Assembly (NCBI GenBank): GCA_902702965.1
Contig: CACRXP010000392.1
Coordinates: forward strand, 199,764 to 263,763
DNA: 64,000 bases
Direction of reading: 5' to 3'
Source of the DNA: Spirometra erinaceieuropaei
Taxonomy: Eukaryota; Platyhelminthes; Cestoda; Diphyllobothriidea; Diphyllobothriidae
Positions 12,301 through 21,523 of the stretch are shown here, piece after piece. The position numbers and the translations under genes were made by a program. The notes beneath the pieces are model-generated. The model worked only from the letters and a program-made list of their open reading frames with translations, had not been told where the DNA came from and searched no databases. Each line of letters opens with the position of its first letter. Position 1 is the first letter of the stretch.

Positions 12301-15300
12301 TGTCAACTCCAGAAAAGGGGTCGTTCGGAACTCACTAATAAGTGGAAAATTTAAAAATTTCTCTTCTCTTAAAATTTGGATACATGCAAACTACAGAATC
12401 TATCATTTTGAGCAATCGATGGAGGGAAATAACAACGCAACGTAGTTAGCGACATTTCACAGAACTTCAAGTTTAGCGCATACTTCAACCACATAAAAGC
12501 ACAGTAATATAACGGAAAGAAATACTACGGATAAGCAGAAAATGGCACGCCTCCAACTGCAACTGCCAATTTAATTTCATATTCTCAGCCAACTATCGGC
12601 CTTTTGATATGTAAACATAAAAAACATTAGTTCAGCTATATTTCTGCGGGCAAAATTAAGCGAAATCATCTTCGAGGTCATTGGCCATATCTCAATGAAC
12701 AAAAAAGCAGCCATAGAATTTTCATGATATAACCTCGAAGCACATCGCTAAACATAAAGCAGTTGACTGCCTATCATGCTGAATTGTACATAAGACTTTG
12801 AAAGCTTGTCGAAAAGGGTCCGTTAAACGCCGTCGTGTTGACGACTTTTTATTAAATTAAGTTGTGAATTAGCATACAATAAATACTTCTCTAAATTAAG
12901 TTGACTCATTTAACGCAAAATTTTGCGTTTTCGGAATTTCCGGTTTTCGCAAAAGCTTGTAATTTCTAACCAGCGTACTACTATTTTTACTAGCTTTTGT
13001 TTTATTCTTTGAATAGTTGCGCACTTTGTGCTATGAATTCGGCTCGATCACATATCTATGAGAGAATTTTGCATGATTGCGTGTAGGTCATCAGCTCGAC
13101 CACACATTGTGGGTGGCGAATTTCACACCAACTAAAATTAACACATAAAATTGAGAAATTACCAGCAGAATAAGAGTGTTCTATAGTGCATAAGGAAATT
13201 CGATTTGCATTCGACAGAATTAGATATTCAAATGATTGTCTCAGAAATATCCTAAACACAGTCGGGAGATTTACTCATCCGAAACGACCACCAAAAGCGT
13301 CTTACGTAATTTTTCCACACATACGCAGTGCTCGACATTTTCTACCTAAATGTCAACCCAGTCATTACAACGTCACAACAAAAGTCCTTCCATTTCCTAT
13401 TATGCACTTGTTTTGGCGGCAGCCACGATAAACTGAGTTAACGAAGTTAAACACCCTTTATACTACGACTAAAGCCTCAAACTGCCAGTGCTGCTTCATA
13501 TCCGGTGCACTAAGTCATCTTTGCTGTTCACAGTGATAAGAATTTGAGTATAATAGAAGTTTGGGATGCTGCCGCCGCCTACAATGAAATAATGCACTTC
13601 CTTGTTTGTTCCAAAAATTATCCAAGCATATAGTAGAGCAAATTTTCAGGGTTGAAATACACTCAAAATTAGTCGTTTCTGGTTATCTTTTGTCATGGCT
13701 TGGGATGACTCAGGGTTTGAGGCCGAGTAACTTGCTTCAGGGAGGAGGATAAGGCCTAGCGTTCTAATATCCGTGTTGTTTTTGGAATTTTGACGTGTAG
13801 GCCAATTTTCCGACCTAACTTTATCGTCGGTAAAAGGAAAAAGCGATTTTTTTTTACTCACCCGACTCATATTAAGAACAACGAAAACGATCAGGCGCCA
13901 TGCGAACAAAACTAACGCGCGAGAGAAATATAACATTAATGTTTCGCAATGATAGTTTGCAGACGAGCTAAGGTCTCAAAACTCACCGTCTGTTTTGGTA
14001 CCATGTTTTAACTTGCGTATCATTCAACTTCAGGCGACTGGCCAGCTGAATGCGGTCCTGGACGCTAAGGTACTTTTGTTTTTCAAAGTTTGCCTCCAAT
14101 TCTGCCAGTTGGGTATCGGTGAAGGCCGTTCTCGCCTTGCGGGGCTTCTTTACGGACTCTTCGATTGTCGAGGAGGGCGAGGGCGGGGAAGCATTTGAGG
14201 TTCTGACAACAGCACTCGTACTTTCAGGGACCTCTTGCCAATGACCATTTTCGGCGAAACTGTGTGCTACCCCTTGCGTGAGCCAATGACGAATAGAAAA
14301 CACTCCAGACTCCGGTATCGAGACTGAGACTACTAGAGAATGAAGGGGGAGGGTTTAGAAACACACACGTATAGGATGACCTCTCAATGAAGAGCCCTCC
14401 TTGCATCAAAAATCCGTGTATATTTACGCATTTTACCTAGTTTGGACTCTAAAACTGTTTTACCCTATGAAAAGCCCTCATTCTAATCGCTGATTTAAAC
14501 AAAGAAATCAAGAAAATGCTCGGGAGGCGAAAAAATACGACGAAGTATTATTAATATGTTACTTTTGCTCGGAACTCATACCCACCTAAATGGTTTGAGT
14601 TCGGAATGATAAAACGGCAAAAAAAACTAGTCTCGACGTTCCGCATCCGCGCTTCTCTCATCTCAAAGCGACTGTCCTGATGCCGCATCAGTGATCGCGT
14701 TTAACTTATGGCCTACAGACCTAGAATATACTGATCTACTCCAAGTTCGCAATTAATTTCTGAGGAAATTAAAAAGCAACGATGTCTCAACTTAGCACGA
14801 GTGCCCAGAGACATCTAAGCTAACAAAGTATCTTTTGTGTAATTATCCACTATACTGACAACACAGGTACTAGCTAAAAACTCAGACACCCGTGCTTCGC
14901 CGATCTTTTGTCGCTGCCTGATGCAGCTGCGGAGGGGTTCGGTTCATCGGCGAGTCCTCCAGCCTTCCCCATGTGTTTTCTGCTAATACGAACTCCAGTT
15001 CCACCTTGCCTCGTTTAATTTCCGAGGAAACTAATGCGCGAATTGATTAGCCGAACCCCTCACAGCTGCATCAGGCAGCGGCACAACATCGGCGAAACAC
15101 GCGTGTCTGGGCTTTTAGCTAGTACATGTGTTGCCAGTAAAGTAAGTTGTATACTATTGGTTGCCTGTTGACGGTTTGTGCATATTACGCGCAGCAGCCG
15201 ATGTACATTAGTTCAAATAGTTTGGACCGTGCCTGAAAAGAGCTATTCCGAGGAATCTCCTCCAAGTTCGCGCATTAATTTCCTCGAAATTAAATAAGAT

Positions 15301-15706
15301 AAAATATCTTTTATTTTGAGGAACGTTGCTTCTCCATCAACAAAGCTCATGCAAAATTCCTCTCAGTACATCAATCGGTGGGAGAGGAAATCGCAGAGAG
15401 GGTGTAGTTCTGAATGAACATTTCATTCCATAGGAGACACACTCACATGAATTTTTCGAAGGACGATCCTCACACTCTTCAGCAGCTTGTGGTTGGTCTT
15501 CTTGGCCCCGCGATATTGGGAGGCTGCAAAGAATGTGAGATGGTAAGCAACTTCCACAATTTTTCGTACCTAGCCTCTTTCATGATGCCGCGTCTTCCTA
15601 GCTTAATGGTTGTTGGACCGGTATCTACGTCCTTAAATGGTTCACTCCTCTTAGGACGCTTTACTAGGAGGTCATCTATCATGAAAGATGTGACGGGCTT
15701 GTTCAT
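2534..15706 (-). CDS. BarH-like homeobox transcription factor, copy 1 (complete four-exon gene model)
   Basis: Predicted nuclear DNA-binding regulator of the BarH/Barhl class. Exons on the minus strand are 15706-15570, 15523-15447, 14332 (or 14323)-13987 and 3317-2534. They join in phases 2, 1 and 2 to give 448 or 445 codons including the stop. Seen in the sequence: an N-terminal SFMIDDLL motif (about residues 7-14) like the FIL/eh1 repressor-recruiting motifs of this class; a basic stretch KKPRKART opening the homeodomain; Thr47, Trp48 and Tyr49 in helix 3 (KTWYQNRR), which mark BarH; and TKWKRQ followed by TAVGLELL after the homeodomain, a BarH-specific tail. In bilaterians the family acts mainly in sensory and neural cell fate. 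The ATG at 15706 is the first in-frame Met after an upstream stop; a CTACAG acceptor-like site about 40 bases upstream leaves room for a 5' exon or spliced-leader addition. Exons 1-3 lie in the large inverted repeat; exon 4 is single-copy here. Confidence 0.82.
3778..3905 (+). repeat. tRNA-like short repeat
   Basis: It contains a TGGTTCAGTGGCAGAG A-box-like tract and, about 40 bases later, a CCGATTCAGGCC B-box-like tract, followed by CTGGCTGACTGACTGATGACAGG. It looks like a degenerate tRNA-derived SINE head and body. No clear cloverleaf can be drawn, so it is not a working tRNA. Confidence 0.4.
3960..4039 (-). repeat. tRNA-like sequence (SINE head or tRNA pseudogene)
   Basis: On the minus strand an 80-base segment begins GCCTTGT and ends ACCAAGGC, giving six of seven acceptor pairs. 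A GCTC/GAGC D-stem encloses AGGTGGTTA, and a T-arm (GCGGG, loop CTTGAAT) has four of five pairs. The anticodon stem is mismatched and the loop would present GTA without the expected T33. The A and B boxes are recognisable but the anticodon arm is poor, so I call it tRNA-derived, not a functional gene. Confidence 0.5.
4040..5965. other. Intronic stretch without a recognised gene
   Basis: This lies inside BarH intron 3. A segment near 5215-5300 resembles the short interspersed repeat at 1740-1855 (shared block TTTCTGGCTT with similar flanks) and may be a third, older copy. The small open frames here show no domain I recognise. Confidence 0.4.
5966..7436 (+). mobile_element. Penelope-like retroelement, copy 1 (dead, reverse transcriptase plus GIY-YIG)
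   Basis: Pieces in successive frames match a Penelope polyprotein in order: palm/fingers ([15 protein letters not shown], then YEQVKGLPM, then [15 protein letters not shown]), thumb ([18 protein letters not shown]) and, after 6894, the GIY-YIG endonuclease region (CSCGQC, then RVAEHAA). The family's catalytic YVDD is replaced by CVNG near 6362-6375, so the polymerase is inactive. Several frameshifts and stops separate the pieces, for example after 6469 and around 6780-6890. It lies antisense in the long BarH intron. The terminal hammerhead-bearing segment follows at 7521-7583. Confidence 0.8.
7521..7583 (+). ncRNA. Degenerate hammerhead ribozyme motif at Penelope copy 1 end
   Basis: The sequence retains CTGATGA (7522-7528) and the stem-II loop GAGTGA. 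The GAAAC-GTC block of the intact copy at 21441-21482 has become AAAAC-GCC, so G12 and the cleavage-site T are lost. Stem II is also mismatched. This is a decayed relic of the ribozyme that Penelope elements carry in their terminal repeats. Confidence 0.55.
7584..12734. other. Intronic stretch with no recognised gene
   Basis: AT-rich sequence inside BarH intron 3. A tRNA-like fragment with GTGGCTCAACAGG and GGTTCAATC boxes lies on the minus strand near 7686-7730. A 132-residue open frame at 9697-10095 (+) has no domain I recognise, and neither does any other frame here. Conserved intronic enhancers would be plausible in such a long intron of a developmental gene, but nothing in one sequence alone shows them. 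Confidence 0.4.
13987..14332 (-). CDS. BarH copy 1, exon 3 (most of the homeodomain)
   Basis: It encodes a Ser/Pro-rich lead-in (NASPPSPSS), the basic KKPRKART, and homeodomain residues 1-53 up to WYQNRR. It is closed by a GTGAGT donor immediately after base 13987. The acceptor is either CTCTAG (exon from 14332) or TCTCAG nine bases later (exon from 14323); both keep the frame. Across the roughly 106 codons shared with the right-arm copy I see three base differences, all silent. Confidence 0.85.
14855..15137. mobile_element. MITE with about 100-bp inverted ends, in BarH intron 2 (left arm)
   Basis: The ends are CTGACAACACAGGTACTAGC and its near reverse complement (GCTAGTACATGTGTTGCCAG), flanked on both sides by TA (14853-14854 and 15138-15139). 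The inverted ends run inward through the CAGCTGC / GCAGCTG tracts. The TA target suggests Tc1/mariner-type mobilisation. The same insertion is present at the mirror position in the right arm, so it predates the duplication. Confidence 0.7.
15447..15523 (-). CDS. BarH copy 1, exon 2
   Basis: A 77-base exon preceded by ATTCTTTGCAG and followed by a perfect GTGAGT donor. One base completes the Ser codon started in exon 1. Then come 25 codons ([20 protein letters not shown] and five more) and one base that passes phase 1 to exon 3. The only difference from the right-arm copy inside the exon is a silent change in an Ile codon. Confidence 0.7.
15570..15706 (-). CDS. BarH copy 1, exon 1 (start codon, FIL/eh1-like motif)
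   Basis: It begins [20 protein letters not shown]. The SFMIDDLL core resembles the FIL/eh1 motifs near the N-termini of BarH and NK homeoproteins. It is closed by AG|GTACGA and followed by a 46-bp intron (15569-15524), then exon 2. The coding part is base-for-base identical to the right-arm copy as far as I can align it. The start is the first in-frame ATG after an upstream stop. Confidence 0.72.
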
Positions 15707-15997
15707 TTTACCAAGAATTCTATTAGAGTGCCGAATAATAAAGCTGTAGTGGTAGGTAAAGCGACAGCATCATCTGATTCGCTGATTTGACCGATAGACA
15801 CCATCACCGGTCTAGTTCACCCCCCCCCCCCAGCGGTGTGGAAACTCCTTTCACCCAACCCTTCCCATTTCAAAGCAGTGGAAGGTCTCTAAGCCCGCTA
15901 CGGGGTGGGGCAAATCTCCCTCATACAGTCACCGTGACCACCAGGCTTTAAGCGGTGACACGCGTGGACGCGCCTTTCTGCCCGAGCTTGTGTGCTC

Positions 15998-16018
15998 ATT
16001 GGTCAAACATTGACCAAT
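15998..16018. promoter_or_regulatory. CCAAT-box palindrome upstream of BarH copy 1
   Basis: A 21-base inverted repeat: ATTGGTCAA and TTGACCAAT separated by ACA, about 300 bases upstream of the BarH start codon. Each arm holds a CCAAT/ATTGG core, the NF-Y target. The mirror copy at 25562-25582 is equally perfect. A regulatory role is inference from position, symmetry and conservation between arms. Confidence 0.4.
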
Positions 16019-16058
16019 TAGGGTTGACGTTTGCGTTTACCGAAATGTTACCCTAGGC

Positions 16059-16283
16059 ATGATCGGCCGCAGCAGAGGCAATGGGATCAAAAACGGATAC
16101 CAACGATTTTGGTATGACCATGGTTTCAAAGGAGATAAAGTAAACTCCGGGCGGGGTCTTTGTCAGGAAAACATATTGGCTTCTAAGGTCTCATATATCT
16201 CCAGGGTAGTCAAGAGCAGTTTAATTCCTACTCGTAAGACTAAAATCAGGAAGGCGTGTCTGCGAACGTTAAATCGTAGGTAA
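16059..16283 (+). CDS. Small open frame upstream of BarH copy 1, kept in both arms (unrecognised)
   Basis: A frame of 74 codons, opposite in direction to BarH, has a counterpart at 25304-25549 on the minus strand. Most of the predicted peptide is shared (LCQENILASKVSYISRVV and on to the same stop). The two copies differ by several replacements and an in-frame six-base indel near the N-terminus. I do not recognise it. It may be a real small divergent gene or chance openness in a recently duplicated block. Confidence 0.25.
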   Translation: MIGRSRGNGIKNGYQRFWYDHGFKGDKVNSGRGLCQENILASKVSYISRVVKSSLIPTRKTKIRKACLRTLNRR

Positions 16284-16355
16284 TAGAAGCCCTCTGTCAG
16301 AACTGCCCTCCTTGATAAGTATTCAGCATTGAAAACCGGTAGTTGAATGTGACAT

Positions 16356-19164
16356 TGGTGATTGTAGCACGTCTGTTTAGACGAAGATACATTTTCAGCT
16401 AATAACCCTCAGGCCTATACGCATACACGGGGCTTTGAGAGTGGCTGAACTGGGGTGCAGATAGGGAGTCTAAATGAACTAGCGCCAAAATTTCCGCGAC
16501 GTCTCGTAACGCGCTGTCTGAATTTACATGATTCGCCTCACACTGGATGCCAATGGGAGGCTGGCCGAGTCTTGCTCTTTTAAGTAGGGGAACTAACAGC
16601 GCATTGTGGCGAGGAGTAGGTCGAGAAAATGCGCTCATCTCACTTGTGTCCAAAGTAGTCTTCAGCCGCTTAGACTTATCATTACCTCTTAAGAGGTGGG
16701 TGTGGTAGGAAAGAGTAACAATACTCCTGTGACGTGCTTTTTTCCTATCATTTAAACGAGGTGCATTTAAGCTGACACGATACGTCAAAAGTCGTGCCTT
16801 GGATTACTGCTGCCTGACGAGAAAATTCCATTTCTAACTCTGGACAGTATCCTGCAGAGATTCCTCCTCGAAGTGACTATCAATGTTGAAAGTTCAAGTT
16901 GGTTGGGAAACCGAACAAGTACATGTGGTGGAAGGTTCAAATCGGTCAGGCTGCCTGTTAAGCCAGTGCACTAAATTTCCTATCCAGCAGTGTCGCTGAA
17001 GCACAATGTGACTAGGAATGAAGATTGCAGCCAGTGTTCGGCAAGTATCTTCACATAGTCCTATTCGTGTAAATATCGCCCCTATCTCTCCCAGGTTTCG
17101 ATGGCTCTTATTGAGGACGACGGGCAAGGAAACGTACTGAAATGCTGGCTCAGACACGAGCAATCCGACGTAAAAATGTGGTAGCAAGGTAGATGACCCC
17201 CCTAAACTAATTAAAAGTAATTTAAATAAAGTAGAAAATGCGGGAGTTATCTGTCGTTGGACAAAAGAACTCAGCACAGGCGGAGGGGAGGACCTGTTTA
17301 ATGTGCTTGGTCTTGTACTCTCATGATAGTTCCAGACTTTCATTGAACTAACTTCACAGTCAATTCGGCCTCCTTATTAGCATCATCGTCATCAAACATT
17401 TATTGTTTGTTTTACCAACTAAGGAAAACTAATACTTTGTTATGTTTCTAAAATGCAAATTCCCCCATCTCAAGGAGGTACACGAATAAGATTTTTTAGT
17501 TTTGAGTGTTATCGAAGTTACTATCCACTTCCAATTCGAGGAAGTGCCTACCAAGCATCTCACTGTTATTCTGTCCCGATCAACACTCGAGAGATGTTCT
17601 CGACGACAAAAGCGAATCATGAATGATATTGCCTTTTTCAGTTTCATGGTCCTTGTCATTACGCCGCTCTAGGGTCACTTATGAGTCCGCCTGTGTGATG
17701 AAGGGCACAATTTAATCGCACTGTTACGTTCTGCATCCATTCTATTTCGGCTAGTGTAGAGGACAGTGAACTTTGCCTCATTAAATAGGCTAATCTCCCA
17801 GCCGAAATAATGCCAACGGAAATGTTTCATGCATCTGGGCTGGAAAAAGCCCACAATACGAAGCCTCACGCACAACCGAGTAACGGTCCTAGAATTTCTC
17901 TGCGGTTGTTCTATCATCCCGTGAAGGCTTCGTCGCGGTCTCGATCTGATAACCGACATTCTGGAAAACTAAATGAGGCTGAATGAGTGCCGGAACAATC
18001 TGTTTGCTAGTCTGAGCTCCCAATGTCTTACAGGTGATCGTGGTTTCACTAAGTGCTTGCAGTACGCCCGCTGGCAACCAAGACCTCTGTCTATGAAAGC
18101 AGTTTTCTACGCCGAGCCTGAAGCAGTCATTCGTGATTTCCACTCTGAAGAAAAATTGGCTGAAATATCTTCTTTCGCTGATGAAGCACCGAATTTCAAA
18201 TAGGAATGGGTGCCCTGGAGGTTTGGCGCAAGTCAACAATGTCCACTGTTATGCACATCAAATCACGTAATTAATTTGGGATTTGGAAAGAGGATTCTAA
18301 CCTTCCGGAAGGTTGTGGACGGTTAAGTGTTCTTTTCAAGAAGAGGGTCAGAAAATGCTTCCTTTCAAGAGAAATTCCTGGATAAATGCCGAGAATACTA
18401 GTGAGACTGTTGCAAACATCTCGTTTCATAAATATTGTATAAATGTTGAGTCAAACTTCCGTTTCCCACAAACAACCCACTGGTCAGCCCCATACTTGGT
18501 ATGCGTGCTTAGGCAAAACACAGCACATGAGGAGTTACGCGCACTTGTCCATGAAGGGAAATGTGCCATTCTTGGAGAAGTTATCTGTTGACTCATCGAA
18601 TGGATGGCAAGCTGTAGCACCTGAATCGAGTATATACGTGACATGAAGCTGTGTTTAACAAATTCATTCAGAGTATGCATTCGTCCAGGCGCACCTGTTC
18701 TTGGACCGCTAGGGCAAGTTGCGTGTTCGACTTTTCAATTTTGTCTGTATTTCATTTTTTAGAAATAAATAATCAAACTGAAGGGGGTAAGGGTATGGTT
18801 TGCCCTCGGTGTAGGTATAATGGTACACAAGACGGCCTACTGCATTTATGTAAGTAGGCGTTGTTCGGTTACTTTTTCATCCGTGTACCAATTAGGCTTG
18901 ACCTGCGTGCTTCACCGGCCTGTGCTGCTGACCCTGCAAACAACCGCCCTGAGAACCAGACGCTGCAGAAATGTCTATATAGACGCATCATCGTGTTCCT
19001 CAAGTCGGACGTGTTAGATGTCATGCGAAAGTTTTGTCCGCGATCAACAACATACGCGAGACTGGGTATTTTGAGATTACTTCATACATAAGAAAATTCT
19101 TACAGCTGAGAGAATTGGCCGTTGTGTACCAGTCCCATGGGATCATCAATTGTTCGGCTGATTC
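16356..19164. other. Spacer between the arms, no recognised gene
   Basis: Single-copy sequence between the divergent BarH copies. Open frames of 129 codons (16399-16788, -) and 149 codons (16894-17343, -) show no domain I recognise. A tRNA-like fragment with GGCTTAACAGG and GATTTGAACC boxes lies near 16920-16985 on the minus strand. If both BarH copies are expressed, their distal promoters and enhancers would be expected here. Confidence 0.4.
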
Positions 19165-20040
19165 ACGGGATACACCTCCGCCATGTGGGACAGTAAGGTT
19201 TCCCATGCTTATTTTAGGCCGGCGGCGTTGAGTCCAAACCATAGACGATATTGCATCTCGTCAATATGGGCTCAGACAGCTCGGCCTGACAGAGGGCCGC
19301 CTTCATGTCATCTTCTTTTCAGGTAGCTCCAGTAAGCTTCAATTGCATTGGTATGGCGGCCTGTGGTTTTGTCAACAAAATCTCGACTATGGTTTACGGT
19401 ATAGTGTTCATAGCCCTCCGACGGCAGGCGTGAGTAGGTCTTCCATTCATCCGTTATAATCGCGCTGCCCTTTGCCACCACTTTGTTATTACCGGCCTAA
19501 GGGCTTGCCATGTTCTATCATTCACTTGATCGACTGTTCCCTTCTTTTGTTTCGTGTCGTACATCCCGAGTATCCATAACTGTCTCTTTTGCCTGCCGAC
19601 GTTGTATTTCCGGCGGTTTACCAGCGTGTAATCGATCTGTACTCCTACACCTGGCTCACCAAGCAGTGCGGTTTGGCTAAGGAGGGTCACGGAACATATA
19701 TTTTGGCATATGGCGTACCACTCTACTGCCGTTGCATGGCATAATCCCACTTTCCTTTGACATTGCCGCACTCTGGCTCCTCTTAAGAATGGCAGGCAGA
19801 TTTTTAAAACCTTCTTGATTGTTAGCTAGATGTCTTCAAATATTGAACCTTTTCGCAGTGCCTTCGTGTTGCTACAACGGTTACATCTGAAAACGAAACC
19901 TCCAATATTTTTCCTGAGAATTTGGTGTCGCATTGTCCAACGACATCTACATTTTCAACTTTTGGGCACCACATTATCGGAGTTCACTATTTCCATTATC
20001 TCCTCAACTTCCGTTGGTGTGTACCCCTTGGGGTCCTCTG
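19165..20040 (-). mobile_element. Merlin DNA transposon, copy 1 (decayed transposase)
   Basis: Minus-strand pieces match the ISXO2/IS1016-like DDE transposase of Merlin elements. They include a zinc-binding-like FRCNRCSNTKALRKGSIFE near the N-terminus, then CHATAVEWY, GVGVQIDYTLVNRRKYN, LWILGMYDT, VNDRTWQALRPVITKW and, after a frameshift near 19482, ITDEW, YTVNHSRDFVD, GRHTNAIEAYW and MQYRLWFGLN. The likely catalytic D, D and E survive as residues, but stops and frameshifts break the frame. A candidate 5' end lies at 20686-20735. Merlin is known from schistosomes and other animals. Confidence 0.8.
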
Positions 20041-20685
20041 CGTCTTACAGTTAGTTCAGGCGGTGGTCTACGTAAAAAAAGAAATTATTCTACGGTTTAT
20101 CGTTATTTCTAATTATTGCAACGACCTTTCACTTACAGATACTGATGTTTATATCTACATGGACAGACTGCTTTTACGTGTTTCAATATTCAACGTGGGA
20201 ATTTGTTTTTGATGCCGAAATCCTCGATATTTACCATGACTTATTTCCATTATATATTCCTACATATCTGTAAGCCATGTCTATTTGCATTATTAGACTT
20301 GTATTTCCTTTTTAATTTATCTTACTGTCATTCGGCTTACCTTGTCATCCTTCCTTCTTGTTCTTTGTTTTGCATCTTTAGTAAATTCTTCACAGTTATT
20401 GCCTCTCCTGGTATAGCTCCCAACCTGCGTTATTTGCAAGTCTGATTACTGCCCACGGAAAATTTCGATTGGCTGCTAGTTCCTCTGGAACCCGAGCTTC
20501 CGCTATTCAGTTCACGGCGGTTTATTCAGTTGGATGAGTTACCCGGACTTCTGTTTTTAGTTAGTTGTCCGAATTCGTGCACTTGCTTTCCGGTTACAAT
20601 CTAAGCACATTAGAAGACTTTTGATGTTATTTTACATGCTTTTCTCACTATTAATTTATCGATTTCCTTTTGTGTGCATCCGAAG
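20041..20685. other. Merlin copy 1 upstream part and AT-rich sequence
   Basis: This links the Merlin coding remnant to the end-like motif at 20686-20735 and is probably its 5' untranslated interior with later insertions. There is no other recognisable feature. Confidence 0.35.
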
Positions 20686-20735
20686 GCCCCGCCCGTATAA
20701 ACCCTATTACCACCATTGCCGTTAGACAGGGTCCC
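20686..20735 (-). mobile_element. Merlin-type terminal motif
   Basis: On the minus strand it reads GGTAATAGGGTTTATACGGG followed by CGGGGCCTTCGGATGC. The same block (GGTAAT, a purine-rich step, TTTTACGGGTGGG) recurs at 23881-23913, 24469-24505, 30111-30151 and, inverted, at 62675-62710. It precedes Merlin copies 1 and 3 in the same relative orientation, so I take it as the element's 5' end. Confidence 0.5.
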
Positions 20736-21363
20736 AAGGTTATCTGTTGCTGACCGCGAGGGCAAACATACCCTTGCCTGCAATGCTTCTTCGTCTTGCA
20801 TTTGATTTGCTTCGTACTGATGACTACGATATTATTCATATCGTGGAGTTCTCCTCATTGAATGGAGACGGTAAATTCTATTCTCAAATACTTAAGAGAT
20901 TGCAGAACTGACATGGGCGTAGGGTACTAGAGAGCATCACATTTGGGCTTACTAATGCTACTTCAGCTAATCACACGTCCGTCCACAGCCGACTGCTAAC
21001 TGGTAGATCCCCAAACCCATAAAACTCGAGCAAACTGAATAGCTTGTCAACAATCAGCCTTTGTTTGTTAGTCAACACTTGAAGGTTTTTGTAACTTTAA
21101 CTTAGGAAACAAGTTCAGACATCCACTGGCAACATTTATAGACATCTCACAACCTACCAGGTGAAAAGGCTGTAAGTCGAATAGCAACGTAAGCAGACGC
21201 CGAGAAAGACGGGCTACAGTCAAAAACTTGGTGTACGCACTTTTTGCCTGGAAATTTTCGATGAGCCGCAGGTAGAGAAGTATTAGTGTGATCTTAAATA
21301 TTCACCGGGTCGTTAACAGTTATATGCAAATAGAGGCGAAGAGGCAAGTTACAGGAAGTAGTC
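20736..21363. other. Unassigned spacer
   Basis: No gene, repeat or domain recognised between the Merlin end and the Penelope-end hairpin. Confidence 0.35.
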
Positions 21364-21523
21364 GCGAAGAAGGAGACATGATCGCTGGAAAAAGAGTTTT
21401 ATTAGTCTGACGTTTCGGATTCTCACTTGAATCTGACTCTGTCTCTGATGATGGATTCGAGTGAGAATCCGAAACGTCAGGCTAATAAAGCTCTTGTTCG
21501 AGCGATCGTGTCTCCTTCTTCGC
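21364..21523. repeat. Hairpin of two Penelope terminal segments in inverted orientation
   Basis: Two 70-base arms (21364-21433 and 21454-21523) are near-perfect reverse complements around a 20-base loop. Each arm carries the Penelope terminal block GAATCCGAAACGTCAG followed by CTAATAAA and a GATCGTGTCTCC-like tract. The right arm plus loop contains the complete hammerhead motif annotated separately; the left arm lacks box 1. Inverted terminal repeats at junctions are a known peculiarity of Penelope elements. Confidence 0.75.
21441..21482 (+). ncRNA. Hammerhead ribozyme motif (Penelope type), apparently intact
   Basis: Core box CTGATGA is at 21445-21451. Stem II is GGATTC/GAATCC (six pairs, loop GAGTGA) with one extra T between box 1 and the stem. 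G12-A13-A14 starts at 21471, followed by a two-pair stem III (AC/GT) without a loop and cleavage base C at 21478. Stem I pairs GTCT (21441-21444) with AGGC (21479-21482) by four pairs including one G-T. Hammerheads with minimal stem III are known from Penelope terminal repeats, where they are thought to work best as dimers. Activity here is inference. Confidence 0.65.

Larger units (their letters stand above)
3318..13986 (-). other. BarH copy 1, intron 3 (about 10.7 kb, phase 2)
   Basis: The donor is GTGAGT right after the AGACG that ends exon 3, and the acceptor is the CAG at 3320-3318. The intron holds tRNA-like repeats near 3778-4039 and a decayed Penelope element (5966-7583) in antisense. 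Its upstream-most 1.25 kb lies inside the left arm of the large inverted repeat. An intron at this exact homeodomain position, splitting Arg53, is also present at the right-arm copy. Confidence 0.75.
12735..16355. repeat. Left arm of a large inverted repeat (about 3.62 kb)
   Basis: The arm matches the reverse complement of about 25234-28853 along its whole length, with scattered substitutions and small indels. The left boundary is at CGAAGCACATCGC (about 12735), mirrored by GATGTGCTTCG ending about 28853. The inner boundary is at about 16355, mirrored by TGTCACATTCAACTACC from about 25234. It contains BarH exons 1-3, intron 2 with a MITE, part of intron 3 and about 650 bases of upstream sequence. 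Confidence 0.92.

Noticed and set aside
13646..13936. 96-codon minus-strand frame just after BarH exon 3
   Set aside because: It lies beyond a perfect GTGAGT donor, and the right-arm counterpart has changes that break the frame.
15414..15749. 111-codon plus-strand frame, mirrored at 25835-26170
   Set aside because: It is antisense to BarH exons 1 and 2, which have splice signals, matching phases and the FIL/eh1-like motif.
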